Shown: piece after piece, positions 50,552 to 59,232 of the stretch
Layout: every line of letters starts with the position of its first letter
Numbering within the stretch: the first letter of the stretch is position 1
Origin: Bacteroidales bacterium
GTDB taxonomy: Bacteria; Bacteroidota; Bacteroidia; Bacteroidales; F082
Assembly: GCA_017530365.1 (NCBI GenBank)
Contig: JAFXMK010000013.1
Location: 1 to 63,211, forward strand
DNA: 63,211 nucleotides
Direction of reading: 5' to 3'
Notes under the pieces: generated by a model
Seen by the model: only the letters and a program-made list of their open reading frames with translations
The model's database searches: none
What the model was told of the DNA's origin: nothing
Translations under genes and position numbers: made by a program

Positions 50552-51868
50552 TCAATCTACTAGGATTTTCCTGATCAGCTCGTCCTGATCGAATCGGCAA
50601 CGGGCAAAATAAATGCCCGGAGCCATAGACCCAAGGGGGAGCTCAACTTCTTTTGAAGCTTTCTGATATGACAAAACCAAATCTCCAGACATGCTATAGA
50701 TCTCAATCCCCTTCATCATACGATTCGAAGTAAAATGTATGAACTGTCTCGCCGGAACCGGGAAAATGCTGACCCCTCCCCGACTTTCAGCCACTTCCAC
50801 AGACGATTGAATGTTGATATCGAATCCATTGTCATCCGAAACCATAGGATAATTCGTGGTGACCAGACGAACACGGTAATGCTCACCCGCATAAATTCCC
50901 GAAGGTATCGTAACAGTAATATTTCCACTACTGTTTGTCGTAATGCGTCCCAATTCCGTAGGTGTGCTGAAGCTACCGTTTGCATTGGATAGCTGGGCGA
51001 TCACCTGATTGGCTTCCTTGTTAAGATTCTCAGCGCTCATCGTTCCCTCCAGAGTGAAAGGAATGGTGAGCGACTCACCCATCATGAAATGATCCTTTTC
51101 GATGGCTCCCATCCTCACAGAAGGATTGTAAATCAACAAGATGTCATCAACATACATGTCATCGGAAGTACCACCTTGTCCAGGTATCTCATTCGTGGTG
51201 ATCGTAAACAAGATATAGCGAGGATCGTGGCATGGGCCTTGCTCCACAAAAGGAATGGAGAGTCGACGCCAAGTGTAGCTACCTTCTGAGGTACTTGTAC
51301 GCTTGAACGAACGCGATGCCATGGCAACCAACTTGTCGGACGGATCGAAAGTACCGTTGGCGACTTCCCTGAAGTCGGCATCGCCATGGATGATAGCCCT
51401 TGCCCTGGCATTCTGGTCGGCACTGGCGGAACGGAAGCACACCCAAACAGCCAACGAGTCTGGGATCGTATTGATGGGGGTGTTGAAACGGCTATCAGAA
51501 CGTTGCGTGTAATTGTAGTTGCTGCTTCCCGACGCACTCATGCTGCCTGCATTCATCCTACCACAGGTCAGGTTGCCATTGGCCGTCACTCCCATGACCG
51601 ACTTGGGCCACATCCTCACACTCTTCGATCCTGAGGATCCAGGACGAACATGGGTCGAAGGCTCGATCTGCTTCGAGAGAAAGCCGCTAAAAGTGCCTGA
51701 AGCTGACATGCCAGAATGCCAATGCACCGGCTCGTTGGTGTCATTTCCTGAGCCGAAGTTGGCCCAACTCTCAAAGCCGCGGTTTTCGAATTGTTTGCCA
51801 TATTGGGCGTTACAGACGATGCTGACGAAGCATAAGCCTAAGGATAAAAGCAGGACTGGTCTTTTCAT
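50552..51868 (-). CDS. T9SS-sorted protein with PCMD-like carbohydrate domain
   Basis: 438 residues with a signal peptide ending VCNAQ (~22). The region ~25-245 has the layout of the putative carbohydrate metabolism domain of Bacteroidetes: FENRGFESW near the start and a late DDMYVDDILLIYN strand. A short beta domain follows, then a T9SS type A sorting domain (VSIFPVPARQFIHFTS, MAPGIYFARC). Function beyond surface glycan binding cannot be told. Confidence 0.85.
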   Translation of the reverse strand: MKRPVLLLSLGLCFVSIVCNAQYGKQFENRGFESWANFGSGNDTNEPVHWHSGMSASGTFSGFLSKQIEPSTHVRPGSSGSKSVRMWPKSVMGVTANGNLTCGRMNAGSMSASGSSNYNYTQRSDSRFNTPINTIPDSLAVWVCFRSASADQNARARAIIHGDADFREVANGTFDPSDKLVAMASRSFKRTSTSEGSYTWRRLSIPFVEQGPCHDPRYILFTITTNEIPGQGGTSDDMYVDDILLIYNPSVRMGAIEKDHFMMGESLTIPFTLEGTMSAENLNKEANQVIAQLSNANGSFSTPTELGRITTNSSGNITVTIPSGIYAGEHYRVRLVTTNYPMVSDDNGFDINIQSSVEVAESRGGVSIFPVPARQFIHFTSNRMMKGIEIYSMSGDLVLSYQKASKEVELPLGSMAPGIYFARCRFDQDELIRKILVD

Positions 51869-51894
51869 AGTTATTCTGTTTAATTATGAGACCA

Positions 51895-51902
51895 CAAAAA
51901 TA
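51895..51902 (-). promoter_or_regulatory. Bacteroidetes -7 box for the T9SS/PCMD gene
   Basis: Minus-strand TATTTTTG, 26 nt before the ATG at 51868; diverges from the glmS promoter. Confidence 0.5.
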
Positions 51903-51921
51903 GAAAATCACTTTATTTTCC

Positions 51922-51950
51922 TTGACATTTTTCAAAAAAATGTAAATTTG
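51922..51950 (+). promoter_or_regulatory. Promoter of glmS (-33 and -7 boxes)
   Basis: TTGAC at 51922 and TAAATTTG at 51943-51950 lie with the ~19-nt spacing of Bacteroides promoters, 23 nt before the ATG. This is the most complete promoter in the window. No room for a glmS ribozyme is left. Confidence 0.65.
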
Positions 51951-51973
51951 TAGTTTTTAATGAATACGAAAAC

Positions 51974-53818
51974 ATGTGTGGAATAGTAGCTTACGTAGGC
52001 CACCAAGATGCCTACCCAATACTCATTGAAGGACTACAACGCCTCGAATACCGCGGGTATGACAGCGCAGGCGTAGCTTTATTAAACTCATCGAACGAGC
52101 TGAACGTTTACAAAACCAAAGGGAAAGTCTCCGATTTGGAAGCTTTTGCTGCAGGTAAAGACACAAGCGGGCATATTGGCATCGCCCACACCCGTTGGGC
52201 CACCCACGGCGAGCCCAACCAAACCAACGCGCATCCTCATCTCTCCCAATCAGGCAACCTCGCATTGATCCATAATGGCATCATCGAGAATTACCTCAGT
52301 CTGAGAAAAGAGCTCGAAAAACGCGGCTTCACTTTCAAGTCATCTACCGACACCGAGGTGCTGACCAACCTCATCGAAGACGTGAAGCAAAGCGAACATG
52401 TGGATCTGTTCGAAGCCGTCCGTATCGCCTTGAACCATGTCATAGGCGCCTATGCCATCGCCATTGTGGAGAAAGGCCATCCCGACGAGCTGATTGCCGC
52501 CCGTAAGGGCAGCCCCATGGTCATCGGCATTGGCGACGGCGAGTATTACATCGCTTCCGACGCCACGCCTATCGTAGGTAGGACACAGAAGGTAGTCTAT
52601 CTCGAAGACGAGCAGGTGGTGCGCATCAAGCTGGGCGAAGAGCTCCACATCAAGACCATTCAAGACGTGGAGGCCATCCCCTACGTGCAGGAGCTCCAGA
52701 TGAACCTCGACTCCATCGAAAAGGCCGGCTTCGACCACTTCATGATGAAGGAGATCTACGAGCAGCCCACCATCGTGCGCGACACCATGCGCGGCCGTCT
52801 GCATCCAGAAGCCAACACCGTCCGCCTGGGCGGCATCCTTCAATATGAGAAACAGCTACTCTATGCTGACAACATCGTGTTTGTCGCTTGCGGCACCTCA
52901 TGGCATGCCAGTCTTGTGGGCAGCTACCTCATCGAGAAGTTGGCCAAGATCCGCGTCAAGGTGGAATACGCCTCCGAGTTCCGTTACCGCGACCCCGTCA
53001 TCACACCCCATGACGTGGTAATCGCCGTCTCACAGTCAGGTGAGACCGCCGACACCCTTGCCGCCATCCAGCTGGCAAAAGAGAAAGGTGCCATCGTTTT
53101 GGGTATCTGCAACGTCATTGGATCCTCCATCTCAAGAGCCACCGATGCCGGCATCTACACCCACGCTGGTCCAGAGATTGGCGTCGCCTCCACCAAAGCC
53201 TTCACCTCTCAAGTCACCGTGATGGCCATGCTGGCCTTGCGCCTGGCAGAGCTCAAAGGCTCCATGAAGGACGAGGAAAGGAAAGTCTTTATTGATGAGC
53301 TGGACCGCATCCCAGAAAAGATCCAGTGGACCCTCGACCACAGCGGCCACGTGAAGGACATCGCAGAGAAATACAAAGATGTGCGCAACATGCTCTATCT
53401 TGGCCGTCTCCAGAACTATCCCGTCGCCCTCGAAGGGGCCCTGAAACTCAAGGAAATCTCCTATATCCACGCTGAAGGCTATCCCGCCGCAGAAATGAAA
53501 CACGGTCCCATCGCCTTGATCGACAAGGACATGCCCGTGGTGTTCATCGCCACCAACCACAGCACCTACGAGAAGGTGCTCAGCAACATCCAAGAGGTAA
53601 AAGCCCGTGACGGCAAGATCATCGCCGTAGTGAGCGAGAAAGACGTGCTGGCCCGCAAGATGGCAGACTACGTCATCGAGATACCTGAGACGGAATGCCT
53701 CTACTCGCCCCTGCTGGCTACAGTGCCGCTGCAAATCCTCGCCTACCACATCGCCGTGATGCGTGGCTGCAACGTCGATCAGCCACGCAACCTGGCCAAA
53801 TCCGTAACTGTCGAATAA
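51974..53818 (+). CDS. glmS: Glutamine-fructose-6-phosphate aminotransferase GlmS
   Basis: 614 residues. The N-terminal glutaminase begins MCGIVAYVGHQ, where the Cys after Met is the nucleophile, with THGEPNQTNAHPH and HNGIIENY. Two SIS isomerase domains follow (CGTSWHASLVG, SQSGETADTLAA, GRLQNYPVALEGALKLKEISYIHAEGYPAAEMKHGP), and the end PRNLAKSVTVE is family-typical. It makes glucosamine-6-phosphate for peptidoglycan and LPS. A promoter with -33 and -7 boxes is 23 nt upstream. Confidence 0.97.
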   Translation: MCGIVAYVGHQDAYPILIEGLQRLEYRGYDSAGVALLNSSNELNVYKTKGKVSDLEAFAAGKDTSGHIGIAHTRWATHGEPNQTNAHPHLSQSGNLALIHNGIIENYLSLRKELEKRGFTFKSSTDTEVLTNLIEDVKQSEHVDLFEAVRIALNHVIGAYAIAIVEKGHPDELIAARKGSPMVIGIGDGEYYIASDATPIVGRTQKVVYLEDEQVVRIKLGEELHIKTIQDVEAIPYVQELQMNLDSIEKAGFDHFMMKEIYEQPTIVRDTMRGRLHPEANTVRLGGILQYEKQLLYADNIVFVACGTSWHASLVGSYLIEKLAKIRVKVEYASEFRYRDPVITPHDVVIAVSQSGETADTLAAIQLAKEKGAIVLGICNVIGSSISRATDAGIYTHAGPEIGVASTKAFTSQVTVMAMLALRLAELKGSMKDEERKVFIDELDRIPEKIQWTLDHSGHVKDIAEKYKDVRNMLYLGRLQNYPVALEGALKLKEISYIHAEGYPAAEMKHGPIALIDKDMPVVFIATNHSTYEKVLSNIQEVKARDGKIIAVVSEKDVLARKMADYVIEIPETECLYSPLLATVPLQILAYHIAVMRGCNVDQPRNLAKSVTVE

Positions 53819-53846
53819 TGAATTTCAACCAATAAAAATCAACAAC

Positions 53847-54398
53847 ATGGACATCAAACAATTCTTCTCATCCGTTGCCAGGACCATCAAAAGGGAAGTG
53901 ACATCGGAGATCAACAAGGCGAAGTACTCCCAACCGAGCACTTCACAAGCTCAACCCACTCCTTCCCAAAGCCAACCACAACACGCAGAACCTGCTTTCC
54001 GTAGAGAGCGCACAGACGCCGAATGGGTAGCCTATTTCAAGGAAATCCTCACCAAGGAGTTTCCACAATACACCATCCGCGAAAACGTCACCGTACAGGA
54101 ATTGGCCGGCAACCTCAACGAGGAGTTCCAACTCTACAAGAGCAGACCGCGTCAAGCCTATAAAGCCGAATGGGGCCAGCCCTATTCCTTTGTACTCTAT
54201 GAGGGCGGTATCGCCAGAGGCGTGGTCATGCTGGGCAAGGGTCACAGCCACGACAGCAACGTGAAGTATCTCATTGCCAGGAAGTACGCCAACAGGATCC
54301 AACTTCCGTACATCAACTTCTATACGCAGATGGACAACGAAAGAGACTATGTCATCGCACGCATCAAGAAACTGATGGACGACGCAGGATTCTTTTGA
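53847..54398 (+). CDS. Hypothetical protein between glmS and the reverse transcriptase module
   Basis: 183 residues, no signal peptide. A basic N-terminus (SSVARTIKREVTSEINKAK) and a Ser/Gln/Pro linker (residues ~28-48) precede a compact domain (55-183) with SFVLYEGGIARGVVMLG, then KYLIARKYANRIQLPYINFYTQMDNERDYVIARIKKLM. The strand-HSHDSNVK-helix-YINFY layout loosely recalls small nuclease-like or DUF2726-type folds, but no catalytic motif is firm. It lies 28 nt after glmS and ends 15 nt before the structured leader of the RT gene, so it may belong with either. Confidence 0.65.
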   Translation: MDIKQFFSSVARTIKREVTSEINKAKYSQPSTSQAQPTPSQSQPQHAEPAFRRERTDAEWVAYFKEILTKEFPQYTIRENVTVQELAGNLNEEFQLYKSRPRQAYKAEWGQPYSFVLYEGGIARGVVMLGKGHSHDSNVKYLIARKYANRIQLPYINFYTQMDNERDYVIARIKKLMDDAGFF

Positions 54399-54413
54399 TT
54401 ATTAAGATTAACG

Positions 54414-54551
54414 CGAAAAAGGGGATGCAGCACCGCTGCGCCTGCGACGGATGCAGCATGATCCAATGAGTTTACGGCTTTGCAGGCAGCCGGATCATGT
54501 ACCATCTCGTGATCCGCAATTTTGCGGATTCAAAATCTCTCCCCTTTTTCG
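54414..54551 (+). ncRNA. Candidate structured RNA (retron/DRT-type) upstream of the reverse transcriptase
   Basis: The region between the flanking genes is enclosed by a perfect 12-bp inverted repeat, CGAAAAAGGGGA (54414-54425) and TCCCCTTTTTCG (54540-54551). Inside are GCAGC/GCTGC (54427-54439), an 8-bp stem CATGATCC/GGATCATG (54457-54464, 54492-54499) enclosing GGCT/AGCC, and ATCCGCA/TGCGGAT with loop ATTT (54512-54529). Seven T follow. It lies 10 nt before the RT ATG. Long-range closing repeats around hairpins are the layout of retron msr-msd RNAs (a1/a2). An ordinary terminator or leader of the preceding gene is the alternative for the outer stem, but does not explain the nested stems. 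Confidence 0.6.
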
Positions 54552-54561
54552 TTTTTTTGCC

Positions 54562-55761
54562 ATGGACAGCATCATCACGCAACTTACCGACCAAGGAGTT
54601 TGGGAGGAATTTCTGGCCTATCGGCTGATGAAAGGCCGCTTCAATTGGCGTGAGTTCAATGCAGCTGACGATTTCGTCGGTCAGGAAGAATACCTACCGA
54701 TGGCATTACGCCTGATCAATGGCGAGAGTCTTGGTTTCCCGAAAAAAAAGAATGTCAATAAAATGGGCACCGGCAAGAAGCGGGTGGTCTATACTTACAA
54801 CCCTGAAGAGATGCAGGTGCTGAGCGTCATCTCCTATCTCCTCTATCGTTACGACAACTGCTTTGCCCCGAACTGCTATGCCTTTCGGCGTGGCTTGAGG
54901 CCTCAAGACGCCATCCTCAGGATCAACCGATCCATCCACGGCAGAGCAATGTGGGCCTATAAGCTCGACATTCACGACTATTTCAACTCCATCGACATCG
55001 ATCTGTTGCTTCCCATGTTGGCTGAGATCCTAAAAGACGACCAGCCACTCTACCACTTCTTTGAACGTATGCTCACCGATGACCACGCCATTTATAACGG
55101 ACAAGTCATCGAAGAGAAACATGGTATCATGGCAGGCACCCCTACGGCACCCTTCCTCGCGGATGTCTATCTCAATGCGGTGGATCATCATTTCTTTGAC
55201 GGAGGCGTCCTTTATGCCCGTTATTCCGACGACATCATCCTTTTTGCTCCCGACAAGGAGACCTTGGAACAGCACAAGGCTACGTTGCTACAATTTCTCC
55301 AGCGATACCATCTGGAGGTAAATCCCGACAAGGAAAAGGTCTATACTCCCGACGAGCCATACGAGTTCCTGGGATTCAGATGCCACAAAAACGAGATTGA
55401 CATCAGCGGAGCAACCATCAAAAAGATGAAAGGCAAAATCAGCCGTCAAGCCCGCTCCTTGATGCGTTGGCGCGACCGCAAAGACATTGCTGCCGAACCA
55501 GCCATCAAAGCCATGATCCGCTATTTCAACCAAAAGTTCTTCGAGGGTGAAGACCCCGAGACCCTCACTTGGTCGAGATGGTTCTTCCCTGTCATCAACA
55601 GAACGGAAGGTCTGAAGGAGATCGACCATTACTTGCAGCAGAATCTCCGCTATCTAAGCACTGGTAAACACGGTAAAACGAATTACCGCATGGATTATAA
55701 GACCTTGAAAAAGCTTGGATACCGTAGCCTCGTCAACGAATTCTACAAATCCCAAAAATAA
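54562..55761 (+). CDS. Stand-alone reverse transcriptase (RNA-directed DNA polymerase)
   Basis: 399 residues from ATG; upstream codons read through the structured leader. The RT core has motif A KLDIHDYFNSID (D136), motif B-like GIMAGTPTAPFLADVYL (188-204), the catalytic YSDD (221-224) in ARYSDDIILFA, and FLGF (269-272). The thumb-like C-terminus contains RWRDRKDIAAEPAIKAMIRYFN, LTWSRWFFPVIN and the end RYLSTGKHG...LKKLGYRSLVNEFYK, seen in a family of solitary bacterial RTs. No maturase HNH endonuclease or intron ends are visible, and no integrase, so neither a group II intron nor a retrotransposon is supported. With the RNA in front, a defence-type RT (retron or DRT) is the leading reading; an orphan group-II-like RT is the alternative. 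Confidence 0.9.
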   Translation: MDSIITQLTDQGVWEEFLAYRLMKGRFNWREFNAADDFVGQEEYLPMALRLINGESLGFPKKKNVNKMGTGKKRVVYTYNPEEMQVLSVISYLLYRYDNCFAPNCYAFRRGLRPQDAILRINRSIHGRAMWAYKLDIHDYFNSIDIDLLLPMLAEILKDDQPLYHFFERMLTDDHAIYNGQVIEEKHGIMAGTPTAPFLADVYLNAVDHHFFDGGVLYARYSDDIILFAPDKETLEQHKATLLQFLQRYHLEVNPDKEKVYTPDEPYEFLGFRCHKNEIDISGATIKKMKGKISRQARSLMRWRDRKDIAAEPAIKAMIRYFNQKFFEGEDPETLTWSRWFFPVINRTEGLKEIDHYLQQNLRYLSTGKHGKTNYRMDYKTLKKLGYRSLVNEFYKSQK

Positions 55762-56042
55762 AAGAAGCTGACCACCCGGCAAAACATCTCACGCCACCAC
55801 GACTGATGACGTTCCAGATCAACGTCCTTGGTCCGGCTGCGAAACACATGCAGGAAGTAAAACAGATTGTGGCTGCGCCATTCACAGATCAACGACTTCA
55901 TGCTACGCACCGCCACTGCCATGTCAGGGTCACATTGCTCACGTAAGGATGACAAAAAACGCTGCATATCCTTCTTGGTCCTAATCAAATAGGAATCAAA
56001 GATATGCGTGTTTTCGTACGTGAGTTTTACCCTATCATTCAT
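55743..56042 (-). CDS. Small conserved hypothetical protein
   Basis: 99 residues, basic and aromatic, with TYENTHIFDSYLIR at the N-terminus and CEWRSHNLFYFLHVFRSRTKDVDL in the second half. I recall similar short proteins in Bacteroides genomes, annotated only as hypothetical. Its start overlaps the end of the phosphoesterase gene by 8 nt, so the two are translationally coupled; its 3' end overlaps the convergent RT gene by 19 nt. Confidence 0.7.
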   Translation of the reverse strand: MNDRVKLTYENTHIFDSYLIRTKKDMQRFLSSLREQCDPDMAVAVRSMKSLICEWRSHNLFYFLHVFRSRTKDVDLERHQSWWREMFCRVVSFFYFWDL

Positions 56043-56946
56043 CGTTCAGTTCCCTGTACTCGTAAGTAATCTTATCGGCGCAATGTACCACCAAGTATGA
56101 AGCTTCCTCCTTGCTTTCGTTGAGGTTGTCGGTCATCACATATTTCACCCCACCAAAGGTCTTGGTATCGCGATAATGGAAATGGCCCATCACTACCATA
56201 TCGACGGCATTGTTGCTCATTAAATCCATGAAGGCGTATTGCTCGTCTTCAGGCAAATTAGCGGCCGGTGTAGTGGTATAGTTGTAGGTGGTTCTGAACA
56301 GCCAATTGTGGCTGATCACAAAGCAATAGCGATAATCGGTACGGTGACTGAGCTGTTCTTCAAGCCACTCGAGTTGACGGCGGCCGTGAGTGCCGTTGCC
56401 TGAATCCAGAAAAAGGAACAGATCCTGGTCTCCACTTCGTGTCTTCACAGTGACAGCGTAGGTGGAAGTATGGAAATACTGCTTGAAATATTGGGCGCAG
56501 TCGAAATACACGTCGTGGTTTCCAATGACCAGGAAGCAAGGTTTGTTGGCGACTTGTGTCGTTTCGTTGTAACGGAGCGCATCGTTTGTCATCCTAAAGC
56601 CAGCTTCTCCGCTCTCGTTAACCATGTCGCCGGCATGGATGGCAAAGATCGCATTGGGATCATTTCTCATGACCGTAATGTATTGATACAGACGGTCGTT
56701 CCCACCCTGTGGCATAATGCTGTCACGCTCCGAATAGTGCGAGTCGGAACAAGAATAGAAACAGTATTCATCGGGAACATCTTCGATGACTGGCATTCCG
56801 TTTTGGGCATTCCAGTCAAGCCAGTCGGCTACTCGTTCCTCGGTATCGCTGCGGTTGACCACCATGCCCAATACGTCAAGACGATTACAAGATGAGACCA
56901 ATATCAGACTGGCAACGACGAGGATGATATAAGTGAGTTTTTTCAT
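56035..56946 (-). CDS. Calcineurin-like metallophosphoesterase lipoprotein
   Basis: 303 residues with a lipoprotein signal ending SSC (residue ~20). Binuclear metal motifs are present: SDSHYSE, HAGDMVNESG, GNHDVY, VISHNW and GHFHYRD. It likely hydrolyses a phosphoester in the periplasm or at the surface. It is followed, overlapping by 8 nt, by the small conserved gene, and preceded by a barrel-like protein gene by 5 nt. Confidence 0.9.
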   Translation of the reverse strand: MKKLTYIILVVASLILVSSCNRLDVLGMVVNRSDTEERVADWLDWNAQNGMPVIEDVPDEYCFYSCSDSHYSERDSIMPQGGNDRLYQYITVMRNDPNAIFAIHAGDMVNESGEAGFRMTNDALRYNETTQVANKPCFLVIGNHDVYFDCAQYFKQYFHTSTYAVTVKTRSGDQDLFLFLDSGNGTHGRRQLEWLEEQLSHRTDYRYCFVISHNWLFRTTYNYTTTPAANLPEDEQYAFMDLMSNNAVDMVVMGHFHYRDTKTFGGVKYVMTDNLNESKEEASYLVVHCADKITYEYRELNDE

Positions 56947-56951
56947 GACAA

Positions 56952-57641
56952 TCAGTGATTATAAATGCAACCAAAATTGATAAAGAAACCGTTGTACTGT
57001 GAAGAAAGGTTGAGCACGCCTGCGGGATGCAGTCCGGCCTCGCCAGTCAAGCGCCATTCGTCGTTCAGGTCGTAATAACCATGAATGGTGTAATAGAACA
57101 AGGTGACGCGTTCGATGATGAACTCACGGTAATTGGAGATGCCGCCGCCGATGTTCCAAGGATGGTCTTGTGGAAACAGGTTACCTTCGATGTTGAACAC
57201 CACGTTCATCGGCTCGAAGACGACACCTTCTCCCCCGTTTTTCCTCAACGGGATCTCAGCGATATAGCGGTTGCAGAGGCCAAACTGGAAGTTCCAGTGG
57301 GTGTTTTTCCAACCAAAATCGAGCAAGGCATTGAATTCCTGCAGCTTATAGCTTGGGAAGATCCGATAGAGATAACGGTTTTCAAGGTAAAGCGTTCCTT
57401 TTGAAGCCTTTAACAAATCCAGCTGGTACGCCACATTCAGGGCACAACGGTTCTGAGTGCTCACCTGGACACCCAAGTCAAGATGCATGTTGTTGGCCAG
57501 CTGGAAGTCGTATGCGATGGCAAAATTACCTCTCGATCTTTCCGTGCGATTGTAGTCGAATTCTGTATAGGCTCTCAGATGCTGGGCATTGGCGAAGAAT
57601 GCCGACAAAACAAAGAAAGCCGCGATCAACAGTTTTTTCAT
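56952..57641 (-). CDS. Outer-membrane-type beta-barrel protein
   Basis: 229 residues from MKKLLIAA (MFKMKK at 57650 possible). A signal peptide ends FFANAQ (~19). The rest reads as alternating strands with aromatic girdles (TLYLENRYLYRIFPSYKLQEFNALLDFGWKN; key aromatic pairs) and ends NGFFINFGCIYNH. No specific family recognised. Confidence 0.75.
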   Translation of the reverse strand: MKKLLIAAFFVLSAFFANAQHLRAYTEFDYNRTERSRGNFAIAYDFQLANNMHLDLGVQVSTQNRCALNVAYQLDLLKASKGTLYLENRYLYRIFPSYKLQEFNALLDFGWKNTHWNFQFGLCNRYIAEIPLRKNGGEGVVFEPMNVVFNIEGNLFPQDHPWNIGGGISNYREFIIERVTLFYYTIHGYYDLNDEWRLTGEAGLHPAGVLNLSSQYNGFFINFGCIYNH

Positions 57642-57661
57642 TTTAAACATTTTTGTGGCGG

Positions 57662-57669
57662 CAAAGGTA
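57662..57669 (-). promoter_or_regulatory. Bacteroidetes -7 box for the beta-barrel/phosphoesterase genes
   Basis: Minus-strand TACCTTTG, 20 nt before the ATG at 57641; only 8 nt from the divergent nnr box. Confidence 0.55.
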
Positions 57670-57677
57670 GTGTTTTT

Positions 57678-57685
57678 TATCTTTG
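57678..57685 (+). promoter_or_regulatory. Bacteroidetes -7 box for nnr
   Basis: TATCTTTG fits TAnnTTTG, 17 nt before the ATG at 57703. Confidence 0.55.
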
Positions 57686-57702
57686 CAGAAAAAATCAGAG
57701 CC

Positions 57703-59232
57703 ATGAAAATCCTCAGCACTGAACAGATCCGCGAGGCGGACCGATACACTATTGAGCATGAACCCATTGCTTCCATTGACCTGATGGAGCGCGCCGTTGG
57801 TGCTTTGGCACCCTGGCTGATAGAACGGATCCAGAAAGATAGCAAGATGAGCATCTTCTGCGGGTTGGGCAACAACGGCGGTGACGGCTTGGCGCTGGCC
57901 AGACTACTCAGCGAAAAAGAACTAGTGCCCACCGTGTATCTCGTCCGTTATGCCGACAAGATGAGTTCCGACTGCGAGACCAACTATCAAAGGCTAAAAG
58001 AAGCAGGCAAGGTGCCGATTAAAGATGTACGTGGCTCCGAGGATTTCCCGCAACTGGAGCGAGGCGAGGTGGTCGTGGACGCCCTTTTTGGAACGGGCTT
58101 GAACCGTCCCCTCGAAGGGCTTGCCGCAGAGCTGGTGGATTATCTGAACCGTCAGGCAGTCATCCGTATTGCCATCGACATCGCCTCCGGCCTTCTGGCA
58201 GATGCTCCCACGGAATCGAAATCGGTCTTCAAAACAGATTACACCCTCACCTTCCAAGTACCCAAGCTGGCTTTCTTCATGCAGGAGAACGAACCATACG
58301 TGGGCTCCATCGAGGCCTTTGATATCGGATTGCATCCTGACTATCTGAACAACGTGAAGACGGATTACCACATCATGTTGAAACCCATCGCCGCCAATCT
58401 GGTTCATAACAGGCCCAGATTCTCTCATAAAGGAAACTATGGTCATGCCCTGCTAATCGCCGGTTCTGAAGGCAAGACTGGAGCTGCCATCCTGAGTGCC
58501 AAAGCGTGCATGAAAACCGGAGTGGGACTGCTGACCGTGCTGCTGCCCAAGTCGGCCTGGACCCCGTTACAAGTCGCCTTGCCGGAAACCATGTTGTATC
58601 TATTGGAAGACAACCGTGAAGACCGCAACCAGCACCGTTTCGACGACTTTGACCGTCTCCAATCCTTCAATGCCATCGGGATCGGACCTGGTCTGGGCAA
58701 GGCTGAAGTGACGGCACGGGCTTTAAAGCGGTTGATCCAGGACTGCCAAGTGCCCATGGTGATGGATGCCGACGCGCTAAACATCCTGGCTGAGAACCCG
58801 ACCTGGCTGTCATTCTTGCCTAAAGGAACGATCTTAACCCCTCATCCCAAGGAATTCGAGCGTCTATTCGGCCCTAGCGCAAATTCATTCGAGCGTATCA
58901 AGCTGCAACGGGAAATGGCCATGAAATACGGTGTCATCATCATCTATAAAGGCGGGTATCCCACCATTGCGTTCCCTGACGGAAGCATATTCTTTAACAC
59001 CAATGGCAACCCCGGCATGGCCACTGCAGGCAGCGGCGATACACTCACTGGCATGATCCTCTCACTCCTCGCCCAGCGTTACAGTCCCGAAGAAGCGGCC
59101 GTGCTTGGCGTTTATCTTCATGGATTGGCAGGGGATCTAGCCGCTGAAGAGATCGGCCAGGAAGCCATGATCGCATCGGATATCATAGAACATATTGGAC
59201 GAGCGTTTTCCTCAATAAACAAAGAAAAATGA
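57703..59232 (+). CDS. nnr: Bifunctional NAD(P)H-hydrate epimerase / ADP-dependent dehydratase
   Basis: 509 residues from MKILSTEQIREADRYT, the conserved YjeF_N opening. The N-terminal epimerase domain has CGLGNNGGDGLALARLL (53-69) and DALFGTGLNRPLEG. The C-terminal YjeF_C/CARKD dehydratase holds HKGNYGHALLIAGSEGKTGAA, GPGLGKA, MDADALN and NPGMATAGSGDTLTGM. It repairs damaged NAD(P)H hydrates. Its stop overlaps the rlmD start by 4 nt (ATGA). Confidence 0.95.
   Translation: MKILSTEQIREADRYTIEHEPIASIDLMERAVGALAPWLIERIQKDSKMSIFCGLGNNGGDGLALARLLSEKELVPTVYLVRYADKMSSDCETNYQRLKEAGKVPIKDVRGSEDFPQLERGEVVVDALFGTGLNRPLEGLAAELVDYLNRQAVIRIAIDIASGLLADAPTESKSVFKTDYTLTFQVPKLAFFMQENEPYVGSIEAFDIGLHPDYLNNVKTDYHIMLKPIAANLVHNRPRFSHKGNYGHALLIAGSEGKTGAAILSAKACMKTGVGLLTVLLPKSAWTPLQVALPETMLYLLEDNREDRNQHRFDDFDRLQSFNAIGIGPGLGKAEVTARALKRLIQDCQVPMVMDADALNILAENPTWLSFLPKGTILTPHPKEFERLFGPSANSFERIKLQREMAMKYGVIIIYKGGYPTIAFPDGSIFFNTNGNPGMATAGSGDTLTGMILSLLAQRYSPEEAAVLGVYLHGLAGDLAAEEIGQEAMIASDIIEHIGRAFSSINKEK

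Noticed and set aside
51950-51974. glmS ribozyme or riboswitch before glmS
   Set aside because: Only 23 nt separate the promoter box from the ATG, which is too short for the ribozyme.
54414-54561. Outer inverted repeat as a plain terminator of the 183-residue gene
   Set aside because: A T-run does follow, but the repeat arms are 114 nt apart with several stems between, unlike a compact intrinsic terminator. It is kept as the alternative explanation only.
54562-55761. Group II intron
   Set aside because: No intron 5' GUGCG-type start, domain V hairpin or maturase endonuclease domain was seen around the RT gene.
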